Positions 33,805-48,051 of a DNA stretch of 64,000 nt are shown here, piece by piece. The number at the start of each line of letters is the position of its first letter. Positions within the stretch are counted from its first letter, which is position 1. A program made the translations under genes and the position numbers. The notes beneath the pieces were generated by a model. The model was not told the DNA's origin and ran no database searches. It was given only the letters and a program-made list of their open reading frames with translations. The DNA comes from Haematobia irritans (taxonomy: Eukaryota; Arthropoda; Insecta; Diptera; Muscidae), in contig NC_134398.1 of NCBI RefSeq assembly GCF_050003625.1, positions 19,914,997 to 19,978,996 of the forward strand, given 5' to 3'.

Positions 33805-35016
33805 TTTATACCCTTCGCCACTACTGTGGTACAGGGTATAATAAGTTTGTGCATTTGTATGAACGCCAAGAAGGAGTAATCATAGACCAACCTTTTAGTA
33901 TACGGATCGGTTTAGAATTAAATTCTGAGTCGATTTAGCGATGTCCGTCTGCCTGTCTGTCCGTCTGTCTGTCTGTCTGTTGATGTATTTTTGTGTGCAA
34001 AGTACAGCTCGCAGTTTTAGTCCGATTGTCCTAAAATTTGGTACTGGATCCTGTTTCGGCTCAAAGACGATCCCTATTGATTTTGGAAAAAATCGGTTCA
34101 GATTTAGATATAGCTGCCATATATATTTTTCACCGATCTGGTCATAATTGGCGTGTATATCAACCGATCTTCCTCAAATTCCGTACATCCGAATATTTTA
34201 TGAGTCTCGAAAAACTTGCAAAATATCAGCAAAATCGGTTCAGATTTAGATATAGCTCCCATATATAGCTTTCGCCCGATTTACACTCATTTGCCCACAG
34301 AGGCCAATTTTTTGTTCCGATTTAGTTGAAATATTGCATAGGGAGTAGAATTAGCGTTGTAACTATGCGTGCCAAATTTGCTTGAAATCGGTTCAGATTT
34401 GGATATATCTCCCATATAAAGCTTTCGCCCGATTTACACTCATATGACCACAGAGGCCAATTTTTAACTCCGATTTAGTTGAAATTTTGCACAGGGAGTA
34501 GAATTAGCATTGTAGCTATGCGTGCCAAATTTGGTTGAAATCGGTTCAGATTTAGATATAGCTCCCATATATATGTTTTTCTGACTTCGACGAAAATGGT
34601 CAAAATACCAACATTTTCCTTGTAAAATCGCCACTGCTTAGTCGAAAAGTTGTAAAAATGACTCTAATTTTCCTAAACTTCTAATACATATATATTGAGC
34701 GATAAATCATAAATAAACTTTTTCGAAGTTTCCTTAAAATTGCTTCAGATTTAAACGTTTCCCATATTTTATTACTAACATTGTGTTCCACCCTAGTGCA
34801 TTAGCCGACTTAAATTTTGAGTCTATAGGTTTTGTAGAAGTCTATCAAATTCGTCCAGATCGAGTGATATTTAAATGTATGTATTTGGGACAAACCTTTA
34901 TATATAGCCCCCAACACATTTGACGGATGTGATATGGTATCGAAAATTTAGATCTACAAAGTGGTGCAGGGTATAATATAGTCGGCCCCGCCCGACTTTA
35001 GACTTTCCTTACTGGT
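33805..35016 (-). mobile_element. complete family A DINE-like element, reversed
   Basis: On the plus strand it opens TATACCCTTCGCCACTAC and ends GACTTTAGACTTTCCTTAC. Unit markers (CCCATATA) lie at 34258, 34411 and 34564, 153 bases apart. A GTCTGTCT tract lies at about 33947-33980. The normally hit site reads CCCATATTTTATTACTAAC at about 34771-34789 and is intact here, which makes this copy the reference for the interrupted copies at 56-60 kb. Confidence 0.87.
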
Positions 35017-36339
35017 TTTTGCTGAGATAGTTTATTTGAAGGAAAAAGGTTTCACTTGATTTAAAAAAGGTTTAATTTGTCTTGAAATAGGATTACTTTA
35101 AAGTGTGCACATTCTAAAAAAAAAACTCAGCTAAATCTATCATGCCTAGTTTAACCGATGTTTACCTCTTCCTTCCTAGCTTACCCTCGGCCGCACATAC
35201 TCGTATGTGAAATGTTACCTATTGCTCATCAGCATTCTATATGCTACGTTTAAATGCTCAACACGCACAGTTGCATGCGCTATTTTTTGTGAAACCCCAA
35301 AAGAAATAGGGGGAAAAAGAGAATATGTTTCTTTAGAATTATCTATGAATATAAAAGTAATTACATCAAACTGCCTACCTTGAGCCTCAACCCAAACATC
35401 AATCTAACCAGCTTCTGGCACTTCGACATCCAGGAACATGAAGGAACTCGTTAAGACGACATGCGATAAAGGTGTAAGGTGGTGGTATAGCATTGTGACA
35501 CTAACACACTAAAATATTGCAGATGAATGAATACGAGGGTTCACCCACAATCCTACGTACACACACATACACATATACACACATCTAATGCGTGTCTAAG
35601 TGTAATGAGTACACATTAATTGCCATAAATGGGGTTTGTAAGTCTGGATTATCGGCCTACTCCCTCCCAGTGGCTTGGGCCAGGTACTGGGGAAGATATC
35701 GCACGTCATCTGACTCCCACGCACATAAATGGCATAAAATGGTAATGGCAAAATCCTTCCCCAAGACATATCACCCCCCGTCCCCCACCACAATAATCTA
35801 CCGCAGTACGAGCACAAATGTAAACATGATTTTCGGCTTTTTACTTCTTAAGAAACAAGGAAACAAGGAAACAAACCAAGAAAAATAAGAGAAAAATTGT
35901 GATGAGATGTGGGATATGGCAACCAAAGTCACTGATGAAAAAACTTCAACATTTAACGACGTACCAACTCCCACGCACCCGCATACACATACACATCTAA
36001 AGAAATAGAACATTTTTGGGGCCCTTGCTATCTCTCTCAGTATACTCATAGAAATGTACGTTTGGTGTTATTTCCGTTTCCGTGGGGAAATTAAAGAAAG
36101 TCTTCCGTGTTACTTCTTTCCAGTGTATGTGATGGGAACGGGGAGTTAAGGAAGTTACAAAAAGTGAAACATTTTTATGCCATATTTTTCCATCTGTATC
36201 TTGAACATTTAATGTTAATATATTCTGAACAATTTTTCTTAAGTATTTCAACTCTAACGAGAGTTAATATGGTGCCAGAGCAATTCACTTCTGACGTACG
36301 TTAAGATTTAAGGTGTTCAGGGGTGGTGCAATCGGTGTG
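35017..36339. other. no gene seen; longest repeat-poor block
   Basis: 1.3 kb of more balanced composition with short CA-rich runs (ACACACACATACACATATAC near 35561). Overlapping open frames up to 98 codons on both strands have no recognisable domains. It might be host single-copy DNA, and is the first place to look for conserved non-coding sequence. Confidence 0.5.
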
Positions 36340-38988
36340 GTAAAAATAAAATTATGAGAAAATTTTCTATAGAAAAAAATTTTGAGAAATTTTTCTATAA
36401 AAATAAAATGTTGACAAAGTTTTCTTTAAAAATAAAATTTAAAATAAAAATCTAAAGTAACAAATAAATTAAATTAAATAAATTTTGACAAATATTTCTA
36501 TAGAAATAAAATTTTGATAAAATTTTCTATAGAAGTAACATTTTCACAAAATTTTCAATAGAAATAAAATTTTGAGAAAATTTTCTGTATAAATAAAATA
36601 TTGAAAAAAAATTCTATAGAAACAATTTTGAGAAAATTTTCTATAGAAATAAAACATTGAGAAAATTTTCTATAAAAATAAAATTTTGACAAAATTTTCT
36701 ATAGAAATAAAATTTTAAGAAAATTTTCTATAGAAATAAAATTTTAAGAAAGTTTTCTATAAAAATAAAACTTTGACAAAATTTTTTATAGAAATAAATA
36801 AATTAAATTAATTTTCATAAAATTTTCTATTGAAATAAAACTTTGACAAAATTCTCTACAGAAAAAAAATTGACAAGTTTTCTCTATAGAAACATAAAAC
36901 TGAAAATAAATTCATTATAAATAAAAATTTAACAAAATTTGTTTTAGGAATAAAATTTTGACAAAATTTGCTTTAGGAATAAAATTTTGACAAAATTTTC
37001 AATAGAAATAAAATTTTAACAAAATTGTCTATAGAAGTAAAATATTGATAAAATTTGTTATAGAAATGAAAAATACTCAAAATTTTCTATAGTAATAAAA
37101 TTATGAAGCAATTTTCTATAAAAATAAAATTATGAGAAAATATTCTATAGAAATAAAATTTTGACAAAGTTTCCTATAGAAATAAAATTTTGACACAATT
37201 TTTAAAATAAAATTCTGATAAAATTGCTATATAAACGAAATTTTATCAAATTTTTTATACAAATAAAATTCTGCTAAACTTTTCTATAAAATTTTGACAA
37301 AATTTGCACAAAGTTTTCTATAGAAATACAATTCTGAGAAAATTTTCTATAAAAAATAAAGATTTGACAAAATTTTCTATAAAAATAAAATTTTGACAAA
37401 ATTTTCTATAGAAATAAAATTTTGAGAAAATTTTCTGTATGATTAAAATATTGAAAAAAAATTCTATAGAAATACAATTTTGCGAAAATTAAAAATAAAA
37501 TTTTCACAAAATTTTCTATAGGAATAAAATTTTGACAAAATTTTCTATAAAAATAAAATTTTGACAAAATTTTCTATAGAAATAAAATTTTAAGAAAATT
37601 TTTTATAGAAACAAAATTTTGATAAAATTTTTGATAACATTTTCTATTGAAATAAAACTTTGACAAAATTTTCTATAGCAAAAAAATTGACAAGTTTTCT
37701 CTATAGAAACATAAAACTGAAAATATATTCTTTATAAATAAAAATTTGACAAAATTTTCTTTAGGAATAAAATTTTGACAAAAATTTCCAAAGAAATAAA
37801 ATTTTGACAACATTTACCAAAGAAATAAAATGTTGACAAAATTTTCTATAGAAGTAAAATATTGATAAAATTTGTTATAGAAATAAAAATTCTCAAAATT
37901 TTTTATAGAAATAAAATTATGAAACAATTTTCTATAAAAATAAAATTATGAGAAAATATTCTATAGAAATAAAATTTTGGCAAAGTTTCCTATAGAAATA
38001 AAATTTTGACAAAATTTTAGAATAAAATAAAGTTCTGATAAAAATGCTATATAAACAAAATTTTATCAAATTTTTTTATACAAATAAAATTCTGCTAAAC
38101 TTTTCTATAGAAATAAAATTTTGACAAAATTTTAACAAAGTTTTCTATAGAAATACAATTTTGAGAAAATTTTCTATAAAAAATAAAGATTTGAGAAAAT
38201 TTTCTATAGGAACAAAATTTTGACAAAATTTTCTATAAAAATAAAATTTTCTATAGAAATAAAATTTTGACAAAATTTTTTATAGAAATAAATAAATTAA
38301 ATTAATTTTGATAAAATTTTCTATTGAAATAAACCTTTGACAAAATTCTCTATGGAAGAAAAATGACAAGTTTTCTCTATAGAAACATAAAACTGAAAAT
38401 ACATTCTTTATAAAAAAAATTTGACACAATTTGCTTTAGGAATAAAATGTCGACAAAATTTTCAATAGAAATAAAATTTTGACAACATTTTCCAAATAAA
38501 TAAAATTTTTACAAAATTTTCTATAGAAGTAAAATATTGATAAAATTTGTTATAGAAATAAAAAATACTCAAAATTGTCTATAGTAATAAAATTATGAAG
38601 CAATTTTCTACAAAACTAAACATATGAGAAAATATTCTATAGGAATTAAATTTTGACAACATTTTTAAAATAAAATTCTGATAAAATTTTAAGAACATTT
38701 TCTATAGAAATAAAATTTTGACAAAATTTTTTATAGAAATAAATACATTAAATTAATTTTGATAAAATGTTCTATTGAAATAAAACTTTGACAATATTCT
38801 CTATAGAAAAAAAATTGACAAGCTTTCTCTATAGAAACATAAAACTGAAAATAAAAATAAAATTATGAGAAAATATTCTATGGAAATAAAATTTTGACAA
38901 CATTTTTAAATAAAATTCTGAAAAAAATTTGCTATATGAACAAAATTTTATCAAAATTTTATATAGAAATAAAATTCTGATAAAAACT

Positions 38989-39140
38989 TTCTCTGGAAAA
39001 GGTCGGAAAAAAAGCCGACGAAACGTCGAGAAAAAAGATGAAATAAACTTGTTTTATTTGCATTTATATATATTGACCAAAACAGCCCATTAAAATAAAC
39101 AAAAATCTATTAAAACTAAGTGGTCATAAAAAGAAAAAGA
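38989..39140 (+). mobile_element. solo Penelope-like 3' tail
   Basis: A short non-array segment with GTCGG...CCGACGAAACGTCGA, then AAATAAACTTGTTTTATTTG and TATTGACCAAAACAGCCC, and a TGGTCATAAAAAG end. The hairpin plus CGAAACG layout is that of Penelope-like tails. No coding sequence accompanies it. Confidence 0.55.
38993..39027 (+). ncRNA. hammerhead-like core, degenerate
   Basis: CTGGAAA (38993-38999) stands where CUGANGA is expected (two mismatches). Stem II is GTCGG (39002-39006) with CCGAC (39015-39019). GAAA (39020-39023) is followed by C, G, T, C, giving the 15.2-16.2 C-G pair, U16.1 and a C at the expected cleavage position. TTTCT before and AGAAA after can pair as part of helix I with one unpaired G. 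Confidence 0.45.
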
Positions 39141-39810
39141 AAACTTTTTTATATAAATAAAATTTTGACAAAATTTGAACAAAGTTTTCTAGAGATATAA
39201 AATTTTGATAACATTTTTTATAGAAATAAAATTTGACAATATTTTCCATAGAATTTAAATTTTTACAGAGATTTCTAGAAAAATAAATTTTTGACAAAAT
39301 TTTTTATAGAAATAAAAAATTAATTTTTTTTATAGAAATTTTGACAAAATTTTCTATAGAAATAAAATATTGAATTTCTCTATAGAAAAAAAATTGTATA
39401 AAAATAAAATTTTTACACATATTTCTATAGAAATAAAATTTTGACAAATTTTTCTATAGAAATAAAATTTAAACAAAATCTTCTATAGAAACAAAATTTA
39501 AACAAAATCTTCTATAAAAAAAAATTTGTAAAAAATCTGCTAAGAAATATAATTTTGATAACTATTTTCTTAGGAATAAAATTTTGACACCATTTTCTAT
39601 AGAAATAAATTCTTGCCAAATATTTTTATAGAAATAAAAGTTTGACGAAATCTTCTATAGAAATACAATTTTATGAACATTTTTTATAGAAACAAAAATT
39701 TGAGAAAAAATTCGATAGAAACAATATACTCCAACGAAATAAAATATTGACAAAATTTCCTTTAAAAATAAAATTTTGACAACATTTTTATAGAAAAAAA
39801 TGTTCATACG

Positions 39811-40503
39811 AGCAATGCCATTAAAAATCTGCTGATTTTTTTATGGGATTTTCTTGCATGTTTAAGATTTAATTTTAGCAAGATATCGATGTTTAGCCGA
39901 TCTATTTTACGAAACGATTTTTTTTGTTTTTAGTTTTTGGTTTTCAACGAAAACTTTTATTTGTTTCATGGTTAAAGTTCGTCCCAAAAGAATATATATT
40001 TTATGTTTATAAAGTAAATTAAATTATACCCTACTCCTATTCCGTACCTCGTTAATAGGATTTTTTTTGTTAAAAATATACAAAAAAAAATCCTATTAAC
40101 AACCGAGAGTGTATGGTTCAAGTGAATTTAGGTAAAAGTCCATCTAAACTCTCTAGCCTCTAATATTTCTATCCAAGTAAAAAGTCTCAATGTTCATATG
40201 GGGTTAGTTCATACATGTCAATATGTTGCTTATGTGTATGTGAATGTAAGATCTCTTGGAACAGCTCATTAAATATTTATGTCAATTTATGTTTTGCCAT
40301 TGTAGACTCCCTTTTGTCACTATTTCAGTACAAAGCAAAACAGGTAGATATATTAAAGATATATTAAGGATTTCTACCGTCATTCCACATCCACCTAGAG
40401 TATTACATACACTCAAAAAAACAAAAAGCAATTTACTGAGGTCGAAATATTTTAAGCTTTCCATAACAATATTGCTATTGATGGTGAGTATACGATGTTA
40501 CTA
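39811..40503. other. no gene seen
   Basis: Unassigned AT-rich DNA. AATCCTATTAAC near 40089 is the inverted match of GTTAATAGGATT near 40052, a hairpin of unknown meaning. Open frames at 40256-40549 lack domains. Confidence 0.45.
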
Positions 40504-41058
40504 CCCAGCAAAAAAAATTTTGGAAGTTCTTCTTAAGGCACAACTTTAAAAGCACTCCCAAAAATGTCCTCCCAAAGATGTTCTTTATTTTAACTGCACA
40601 GGAAGTTCATTTGAGTCAATTTTTTATAACTCGCTTTTTTCATATTTTTAATGGGAAATTTGAAGTTTTGTTGTTTCAAATGAGTTAAAAACGGATTAAA
40701 AATTAATAAAATAGTGAAAATTCTTTCTAGAAAAATTGCGAATTTTTGAAAATATTTCATGTCAAACGTTCCAGACAAGCATTATAATACATTAAAAATC
40801 ATAAAAAAATTTAAAATTATATATTATTATTATTATAATATATATTATATAATATCACAAAATTTCCTTATTCACATCCATATCATTGGATTCGCATCGC
40901 ACCTTAAGAAGTGATGCAAATTCACTGTAACGGCTGTTGAAATGGTGGACATCCGTCAAGCCCATGTTAAAATCATCGCTTCTGCGCCAATTTTGCACCA
41001 CTTCCGGATCCAAAAAGAACATTTTCACTACTTTTTTGGCGACGCTTTTTTTGCTGGG
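40504..41058. mobile_element. complete CCCAGC MITE
   Basis: Inverted ends CCCAGCAAAAAAA (40504) and TTTTTTTGCTGGG (41046-41058) with TA on each side (40502-40503 and 41059-41060). The 555-bp element has no coding capacity. The TA target suggests Tc1/mariner-type mobilisation. Truncated relatives are at 27997 and 55841. Confidence 0.85.
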
Positions 41059-41186
41059 TAGTTAAATAAAATGTAATCCCTACAAAGTTAGGGCGCAATT
41101 CCCATTCCCAAAATTTTTGTTATTTTTTTCTGGCGATATTTTAACAAAGTAATTCACTTAAAAATATATGACAGTTTTTAAAATAA

Positions 41187-42008
41187 AACAAGGAAGTCGG
41201 GTAAAGTCGGACAAAGCCGACTACATTATACCCTGCACCACTTTGTAGGTCATCATTTTCGATACCATATAAAATCCGTCAAACAATTAAATCGGATTCG
41301 ATCTGGACAAAATTTGTTGGACTTGTACAAAATCTATAGACTTAAAATTTAAGTAGGCTAATGGCCTGGGGTGGAACTCAATGTTATACCCCGTTCCACA
41401 GTGCGGCGCAGGTTATAAATATAGGAAACATTTAAATCTGAAGCAATTTGGCATACTTGACTATATTACTAATTGTTCTCCTTGTGCAAAATTTCAACCA
41501 AATTGGAGTAAAACTCTGGCTTTTGGTGTCACATAAGTGCATATCGGGCGAACTATTTATATATGGGATCTATATCTAAATCTGAACCGATTTTAATAAA
41601 ATTTCGTACACTTGACTACACGACCAAGTTTTAAGTTTGTGCAAAATTTCAAGCAAATCAGAGTAAAACTCTGATTTCAGGGCTCATATACGTGTATATC
41701 GGCTGAAAGTTATATACGATGGAAGCTATATCGAAATCTGAACCGATTTTCCAAAATCAAATAGGGTTCTATTCAGACCCAAAACAGACACTCGTGCCAA
41801 ATTTGAAGTCGATTGGACTAAAACTGCGACCTAGAGCTAGATCTCAAACATGGGTTCTTAGGCAGGCGGACATGGCTAGATCGACTCAGGGACCGTGCCT
41901 GAGCAATATAGCCAAAGACACCTTGGGTCTATCTCGTCTCCTTCTGGGTGCTGCATACACATGCACTAACTTATAATACCCAGTTCCATAGTGTGTCAGT
42001 ATAAAAAT
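41187..42008 (+). mobile_element. family A DINE-like element
   Basis: AACAAGGAAGTCGGG and ACATTATACCCTGCACCAC at the 5' end. After about 180 bases a premature 3'-type end (TTCCACAGTGCGGCGCAGG at about 41394) is followed by more units. The final terminus is TTCCATAGTGTGTCAGTATAAAAA. It looks like one copy with an internal end duplicated, or two copies overlapped. Confidence 0.7.
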
Positions 42009-43406
<1,398 letters not shown>

Positions 43407-43790
43407 CATATAGTTAATTGCGAGTCACTGTAACCGGTCGAGTTTTCATAGTCGTACAATAAAAACAACAAATTGTGCCGTAAATCTACTTCTGGCCAAA
43501 GTCACGAATTAAAAAACGTTTGTGCCTGTAACGCATAATCGTATTGTGTTGGAGAATGCCCGTTTCGCGCGCGTTAATCTCCATATTTCACAATAAATTT
43601 CTCAATAATATTTCACAAGTATTGTGAAAATAAAAGTCTGTAAATAACATTGCAATCTAATTACGATACAAATATAAACAAACTGCTGATCTCTGTCACT
43701 TATTGTGTCATACAACAGAGCTGCCATACTAACTCTTCTCGGTGTGTTTAATTCCACTTTACACGGTGAGGGGAAGTTACACATCATAAA

Positions 43791-45197
43791 ATGAATCCTG
43801 GTACACCGCCGCCAGGTGGCGGTACGCCATTAAAAGGAAACCGTATGTTAATAATTCAAAATGAAAATTTGAAACTAAAAAAGGAAAACGAAGAACTTAG
43901 AATTATTGTTCAAAAAATTCACGATGAATTGGACATAATTAAGAAAGAAAATTCGGAGCTAAGAAACATGTTTTTACAAGAAACATCTGATAATAGAAAT
44001 CCAAGTTCGGTTGAACAACGAGTCGTGCATTTTGAAACCGATGAAGACGAACTCGAACGTGAAACAAATTGGATCGTTCAGCGATCCAGAAAATCTAAAT
44101 CAAAAGCAAAAAACAAGCAAATACAAATGCAAAACAATAACAACCATGAAAATGCTACTTCACAAAATGCAGAACATATAAAAAATACTAATAATGTACG
44201 TCAAAACAATCATTCGATACAACATAAACCACCCCCAATAATTATAACAAGTATTGGAACATACTCTGGACTAAAAGAAGTACTAAAATGTGCACAAATC
44301 AAAGAATACAAGGTCGTGTCCTTAAATAGTAATATCTGGAAAGTGAACACAGCTGATGCTGAAAATTACCGATCACTTTCAGCATATCTAAATGCTTCAG
44401 AAATTGAATGGAACACATATGAAAATAAAATTGATAGACCACACAAAGTAATGGCTCGGGGTCTCCATCATTCGTGTACTAAAGAAGAAATAATCGAAGA
44501 TTTATGTGCTCAAGGTTTCAATCCGATCGATGCGGTAAATATAATAAAAAAAGAAAGAAATGATAGTGGATATGTCTTTAGAAGGCTACCACTCTTTAGA
44601 ATATCTTTCTCTAATAAAGATGATATAAATAAAATTAATCAAATTGAGTTTATCAATCAATTAAAAGTTAAAATTGAGCCGCTAAAGCAAAACACAAATC
44701 TAATACCGCAATGTAAGCGCTGTCAAGGCTTTAACCATACAAAGCATTATTGCAAAAGAGAACCACGATGTGTGAAGTGTGCTGGAAAACATAACACAAA
44801 TGAGTGTACCTATCAAAATATAGAATTGCCCAAATGTGTAAATTGTGGAGGAACTCACCCTGCCAATTACAGAGGATGTGAAGTGGCTAAAGAATTACAA
44901 AAACTGAGAAAGCAATCACGCTCGACGAACAGATATAAACATGCAGAACAGAGAGAAGAAATTCAACAACCCATGCAGAACACATATGCAAATCATAAAC
45001 ATACCTCGTTAATGGAAAATCATACAAAAACCCCAGTAAGTGCAAGGGCAACATACGCCAATATTACAGGTGGACAAAATATAAATATTTTTTCAGAAAT
45101 TATGAATAGTATAGAAAAAATAAACCGACGTTTAGACGCTCAAAACGAAATTAACGAAAAAATTCTTGATAAACTAAACGAAATCCACTTCGCATAA
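43791..45197 (+). CDS. LINE ORF1 (Gag-like nucleic-acid-binding protein)
   Basis: 468 codons, intact. Residues about 20-65 form a charged heptad-rich coiled coil (ENLKLKKENEELRIIVQ), likely for self-association. A basic linker (RSRKSKSKAKNKQ) and an Asn/Gln-rich stretch follow. From about 230 to 305 it resembles the PRE_C2HC region (NPIDAVNIIKKERN; PLFRISFSNKDD). Three zinc knuckles follow: CKRCQGFNHTKHYC, CVKCAGKHNTNEC and CVNCGGTHPANYRGC. This is the standard Jockey-clade ORF1, which coats element RNA and brings it to the nucleus. A C-terminal coiled segment (INRRLDAQNEINEKIL) ends the protein. ORF2 starts 12 bases after the stop. Confidence 0.93.
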   Translation: MNPGTPPPGGGTPLKGNRMLIIQNENLKLKKENEELRIIVQKIHDELDIIKKENSELRNMFLQETSDNRNPSSVEQRVVHFETDEDELERETNWIVQRSRKSKSKAKNKQIQMQNNNNHENATSQNAEHIKNTNNVRQNNHSIQHKPPPIIITSIGTYSGLKEVLKCAQIKEYKVVSLNSNIWKVNTADAENYRSLSAYLNASEIEWNTYENKIDRPHKVMARGLHHSCTKEEIIEDLCAQGFNPIDAVNIIKKERNDSGYVFRRLPLFRISFSNKDDINKINQIEFINQLKVKIEPLKQNTNLIPQCKRCQGFNHTKHYCKREPRCVKCAGKHNTNECTYQNIELPKCVNCGGTHPANYRGCEVAKELQKLRKQSRSTNRYKHAEQREEIQQPMQNTYANHKHTSLMENHTKTPVSARATYANITGGQNINIFSEIMNSIEKINRRLDAQNEINEKILDKLNEIHFA

Positions 45198-45209
45198 AAT
45201 ATATATATC

Positions 45210-47851
45210 ATGCCGTTTCTTCGAATATCCATATGGAACTGTAATGGTTTACTACAACATTTGAACGAAATTGAGCTGTTTTTAATTGAGGAAAAAATAG
45301 ATATACTTCTGATATCTGAAAGTCATTTCACGAAATCCACATTTGCCAATATTAAAGGATATAATTTATATAATTCTATTCACCCTTCGCAGCGTGCAAG
45401 AGGTGGCGCCACTGTTATAATAAAGGAAAACCTTCAACATTTTGAGGATATAAAAATTGAGACTGATATATTTCAGGTAGTTACTGTAGCCGTCAGACTT
45501 AAGAAAAATAATATATTCAAAATAGGGGCCTTATATTCCCCACCAAGACATTCCATAAAAGAATCGCAGTACAATGAGCTACTAAATTCCATGGGTGACC
45601 ATTTTATATTGGGTGGTGATTTCAACGCCAAAAACAAGTTATGGGGTTCTAGACTAACAAATCCCAAAGGATATGAACTTTATAAATCAATAAAGAGCAA
45701 AGGATGTAGAGCATACTCTGGAAATGAACCAACTTATTGGCCAACTAATACGTGTTTAATACCAGATCTAATAGATTTTTTTGTAGTGAAAAACATCTCA
45801 CACAATTACATCAATATTGAAAACTATACTGGTTTATCGTCAGATCATACGCCTGTTATAATGACAGTTGGAGATAGTATACTAGTAAAACCTGAACCAG
45901 CTTCATTATCAACGAGAAGAACAAATTGGAATATTTTTAAAACTCTGCTTGATCAAAAGATAAATCTTCGAACACCACTAAAAACAGCAACCGACATAGA
46001 AGCTGAAGTAGACAAATTAGTGCAAGATATTCAAACATCGGCATGGCAAAGTGCTCCTCAAACATCAGAGGTCAAGTACAATTGCAATAATTATCCGAAA
46101 GTCGTCAGAGATCTTGTCTTAAAAAAACGAAGAGCTCGAAAAACATGGCAAAGAAACAGAACTTCTGAAAACAAAAAAATATTCAACCAACTAACTACCG
46201 AACTTAAACAGTTATTAAAAAATATTGAAAACAAAAATATGGAAAACTACCTTAATAGTCTCTCAGCCAGCAAAGAATCTAACTATAGCCTCTGGAAAGC
46301 CACTAAAAACTTCAATCAAAACAAACCGCAGATACCACCACTTAAAAGTAAATCTGATACATGGGTTAGGAACACAAAGGAAAAAACTGAACTATTTGCA
46401 GACCATTATGAAGCGACATTTACGCCACTACCGCAACAAACAAGGAATGAAAATGTTAACATTTATTCAAAACTAGATTCTGAACTAATAAGAAAAGTAA
46501 CATTCACTGAACTGAGATCTGTTATACAAAAAGACTTGAGTAACAAAAAGGCACCAGGTTACGATTTAATTACTGGTAAAATTGTGAAAAAGTTAACCGA
46601 CAAAGCACAGCGAAAATTGATGTACATAATAAATGCATGTTTCAGACTAAAATACGTTCCGTTACAGTGGAAAGTAGGAGAAGTAATTGTAATCGAAAAA
46701 CCTGGCAAGCCGCCAAATGATGTTGCATCATATAGACCCATATCGATACTACCAGTACTGTCAAAAGTTTTTGAGAAACTTTTTGTTACACGACTTAAAA
46801 GTATAATGAATCGAAGAAATTTGATTCCTTCCCATCAATTCGGTTTCAGGGAAAACCATTCAACTATCCAACAAGTACATAGAATTGTTAATATTGCAGA
46901 AAATGCTATTAAGAGAAAAGAGGTGTGTTCGGCAATCTTCTTAGACGTTAGTCAAGCATTTGATAGAGTGTGGCATGAAGGATTATTGTATAAACTTCAT
47001 CATTATCTACCAAACGAGTTTTACGAAATTTTAAAATCATACTTGAGCGACCGATATTTCGAGTGAAAATAGAAGATGAATACTCATCACTGAGAAAAAT
47101 CAAAGCTGGGGTTCCTCAAGGCAGTGTACTTGGCCCATTATTATATCTCTTGTATACATGTGATTTGCCAACTACAAGAAATACCATAACAGCAACATTT
47201 GCAGATGATACGTCTATATTAGCATCGGCGAAAACCGAGCAGCAAGCAACATTTTATTTGCAAAAGGCTCTTGATGACATTGATACCTGGATGAAAAAAT
47301 GGAGAATGTATCTTAATGAAAACAAATCTCTTCACATGATATTTGCTAATAGGAATACTGTTAATCACTCCCCGATATATATAAACAATATGCAAGTATC
47401 TTACGCAAATACCGCAAAATATTTGGGAATGACACTGGATACAAAAATCAGGTGGAAAGAACACGTCAAAAAAAAGGTTCAAGAAGTAAAACTCAAATAC
47501 AAACAAATGAGTTGGATATTCTCAACAAAATCAAATATTTCAATTGGCAATAAATTGCTTCTCTATAATCAAATCATTAAACCCATATGGTTATATGGAA
47601 TACAACTATGGGGTTGTGCGAGCCTAAATGAGGTTAATAAAATACAAAAATTACAAAACAAAATACTACGCGCCATAGTGCAAGCTCCCTGGTATATAAG
47701 GAACACTGACCTTCATCGTGACCTTAAGATGAACTATGTATCAGATGAAATAAGAATTCAAACATGGAAGCACTATAATAAGCTTCGTCTCCATTCAAAT
47801 GCTGAACTAAAAGAGATATTTAATAACAACTACTCACAAAATTCTTACTGA
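45210..47851 (+). pseudogene. LINE ORF2 (endonuclease/reverse transcriptase), one frameshift
   Basis: Residues about 1-225 are an APE-type endonuclease: ISIWNCNGLL (Asn), LISESH (Glu), GALYSPPR, LGGDFNAKNKLWGS (Asp, Asn) and LSSDHTPV (final Asp-His). This domain nicks the target. Reverse transcriptase follows: WKVGEVIVIEKPGKPP, SYRPISILPVLSKVFEKL, HQFGFRENHST, AIFLDVSQAFDRVWH, then AGVPQGSVLGPLLY and ATFADDTSILA with the catalytic Asp pair. The frame breaks near 47057: RYF should run into RVKIEDE, but a lost base gives RYFE-stop at 47066, and the rest reads from 47063. The C-terminal region (WLYGIQLWGC; QNKILRAIVQAPWYIRN) is typical of Jockey, and no RNase H follows. Confidence 0.93.
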
Positions 47852-48018
47852 AGAATGCCCCATTGAACCAACTAAATCCATCTAAATGATGAATCATTAG
47901 AGTGTAATTACTGAATTACTTACTCAAAATTCTTAATGTTATGTATATTCTTTATATAACAAAATGTATTATAGAAAAATTGCTTAATGAGTTGAACTCA
48001 GTTGTAATAAAACCCATA

Positions 48019-48049
<31 letters not shown>

Positions 48050-48051
<2 letters not shown>

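Larger units (their letters stand above)
36340..39810. repeat. longest 29-bp AT array, with higher-order repeats
   Basis: About 3.4 kb of degenerate units. A distinctive variant, TGACAAGTTTTCTCTATAG followed by AACATAAAACTGAAAATA, recurs at 36871, 37688, 38364 and 38816. It is embedded in larger blocks that repeat in the same order. A solo Penelope tail interrupts at about 38989-39140. Confidence 0.88.
43407..48049 (+). mobile_element. near-full-length Jockey-clade LINE
   Basis: A 4.6-kb non-LTR retrotransposon with a 384-bp 5' leader and two genes. A short 3' region carries AATAAA (48007) and closes in a run of about 29 A (48021-48049). AAAATTCTCT flanks it on both sides (43397-43406 and 48046-48055), a 10-bp target duplication in a 29-bp array unit. 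The only clear lesion in the coding part is one frameshift near 47057. Intact ends, a pure A tail and an exact duplication imply a recent insertion. Confidence 0.93.

Noticed and set aside
33941..34268. Frames starting MSVCLSVRLSVCL and similar at 57954 and 59100
   Set aside because: They begin in the GTCY microsatellite of family A and continue into its non-coding repeat; they recur only because the element is repeated.
35026..35132. Possible small MITE bounded by GCTGAG and CTCAGC
   Set aside because: The inverted match is only six bases and no target duplication is visible, so it could be chance.
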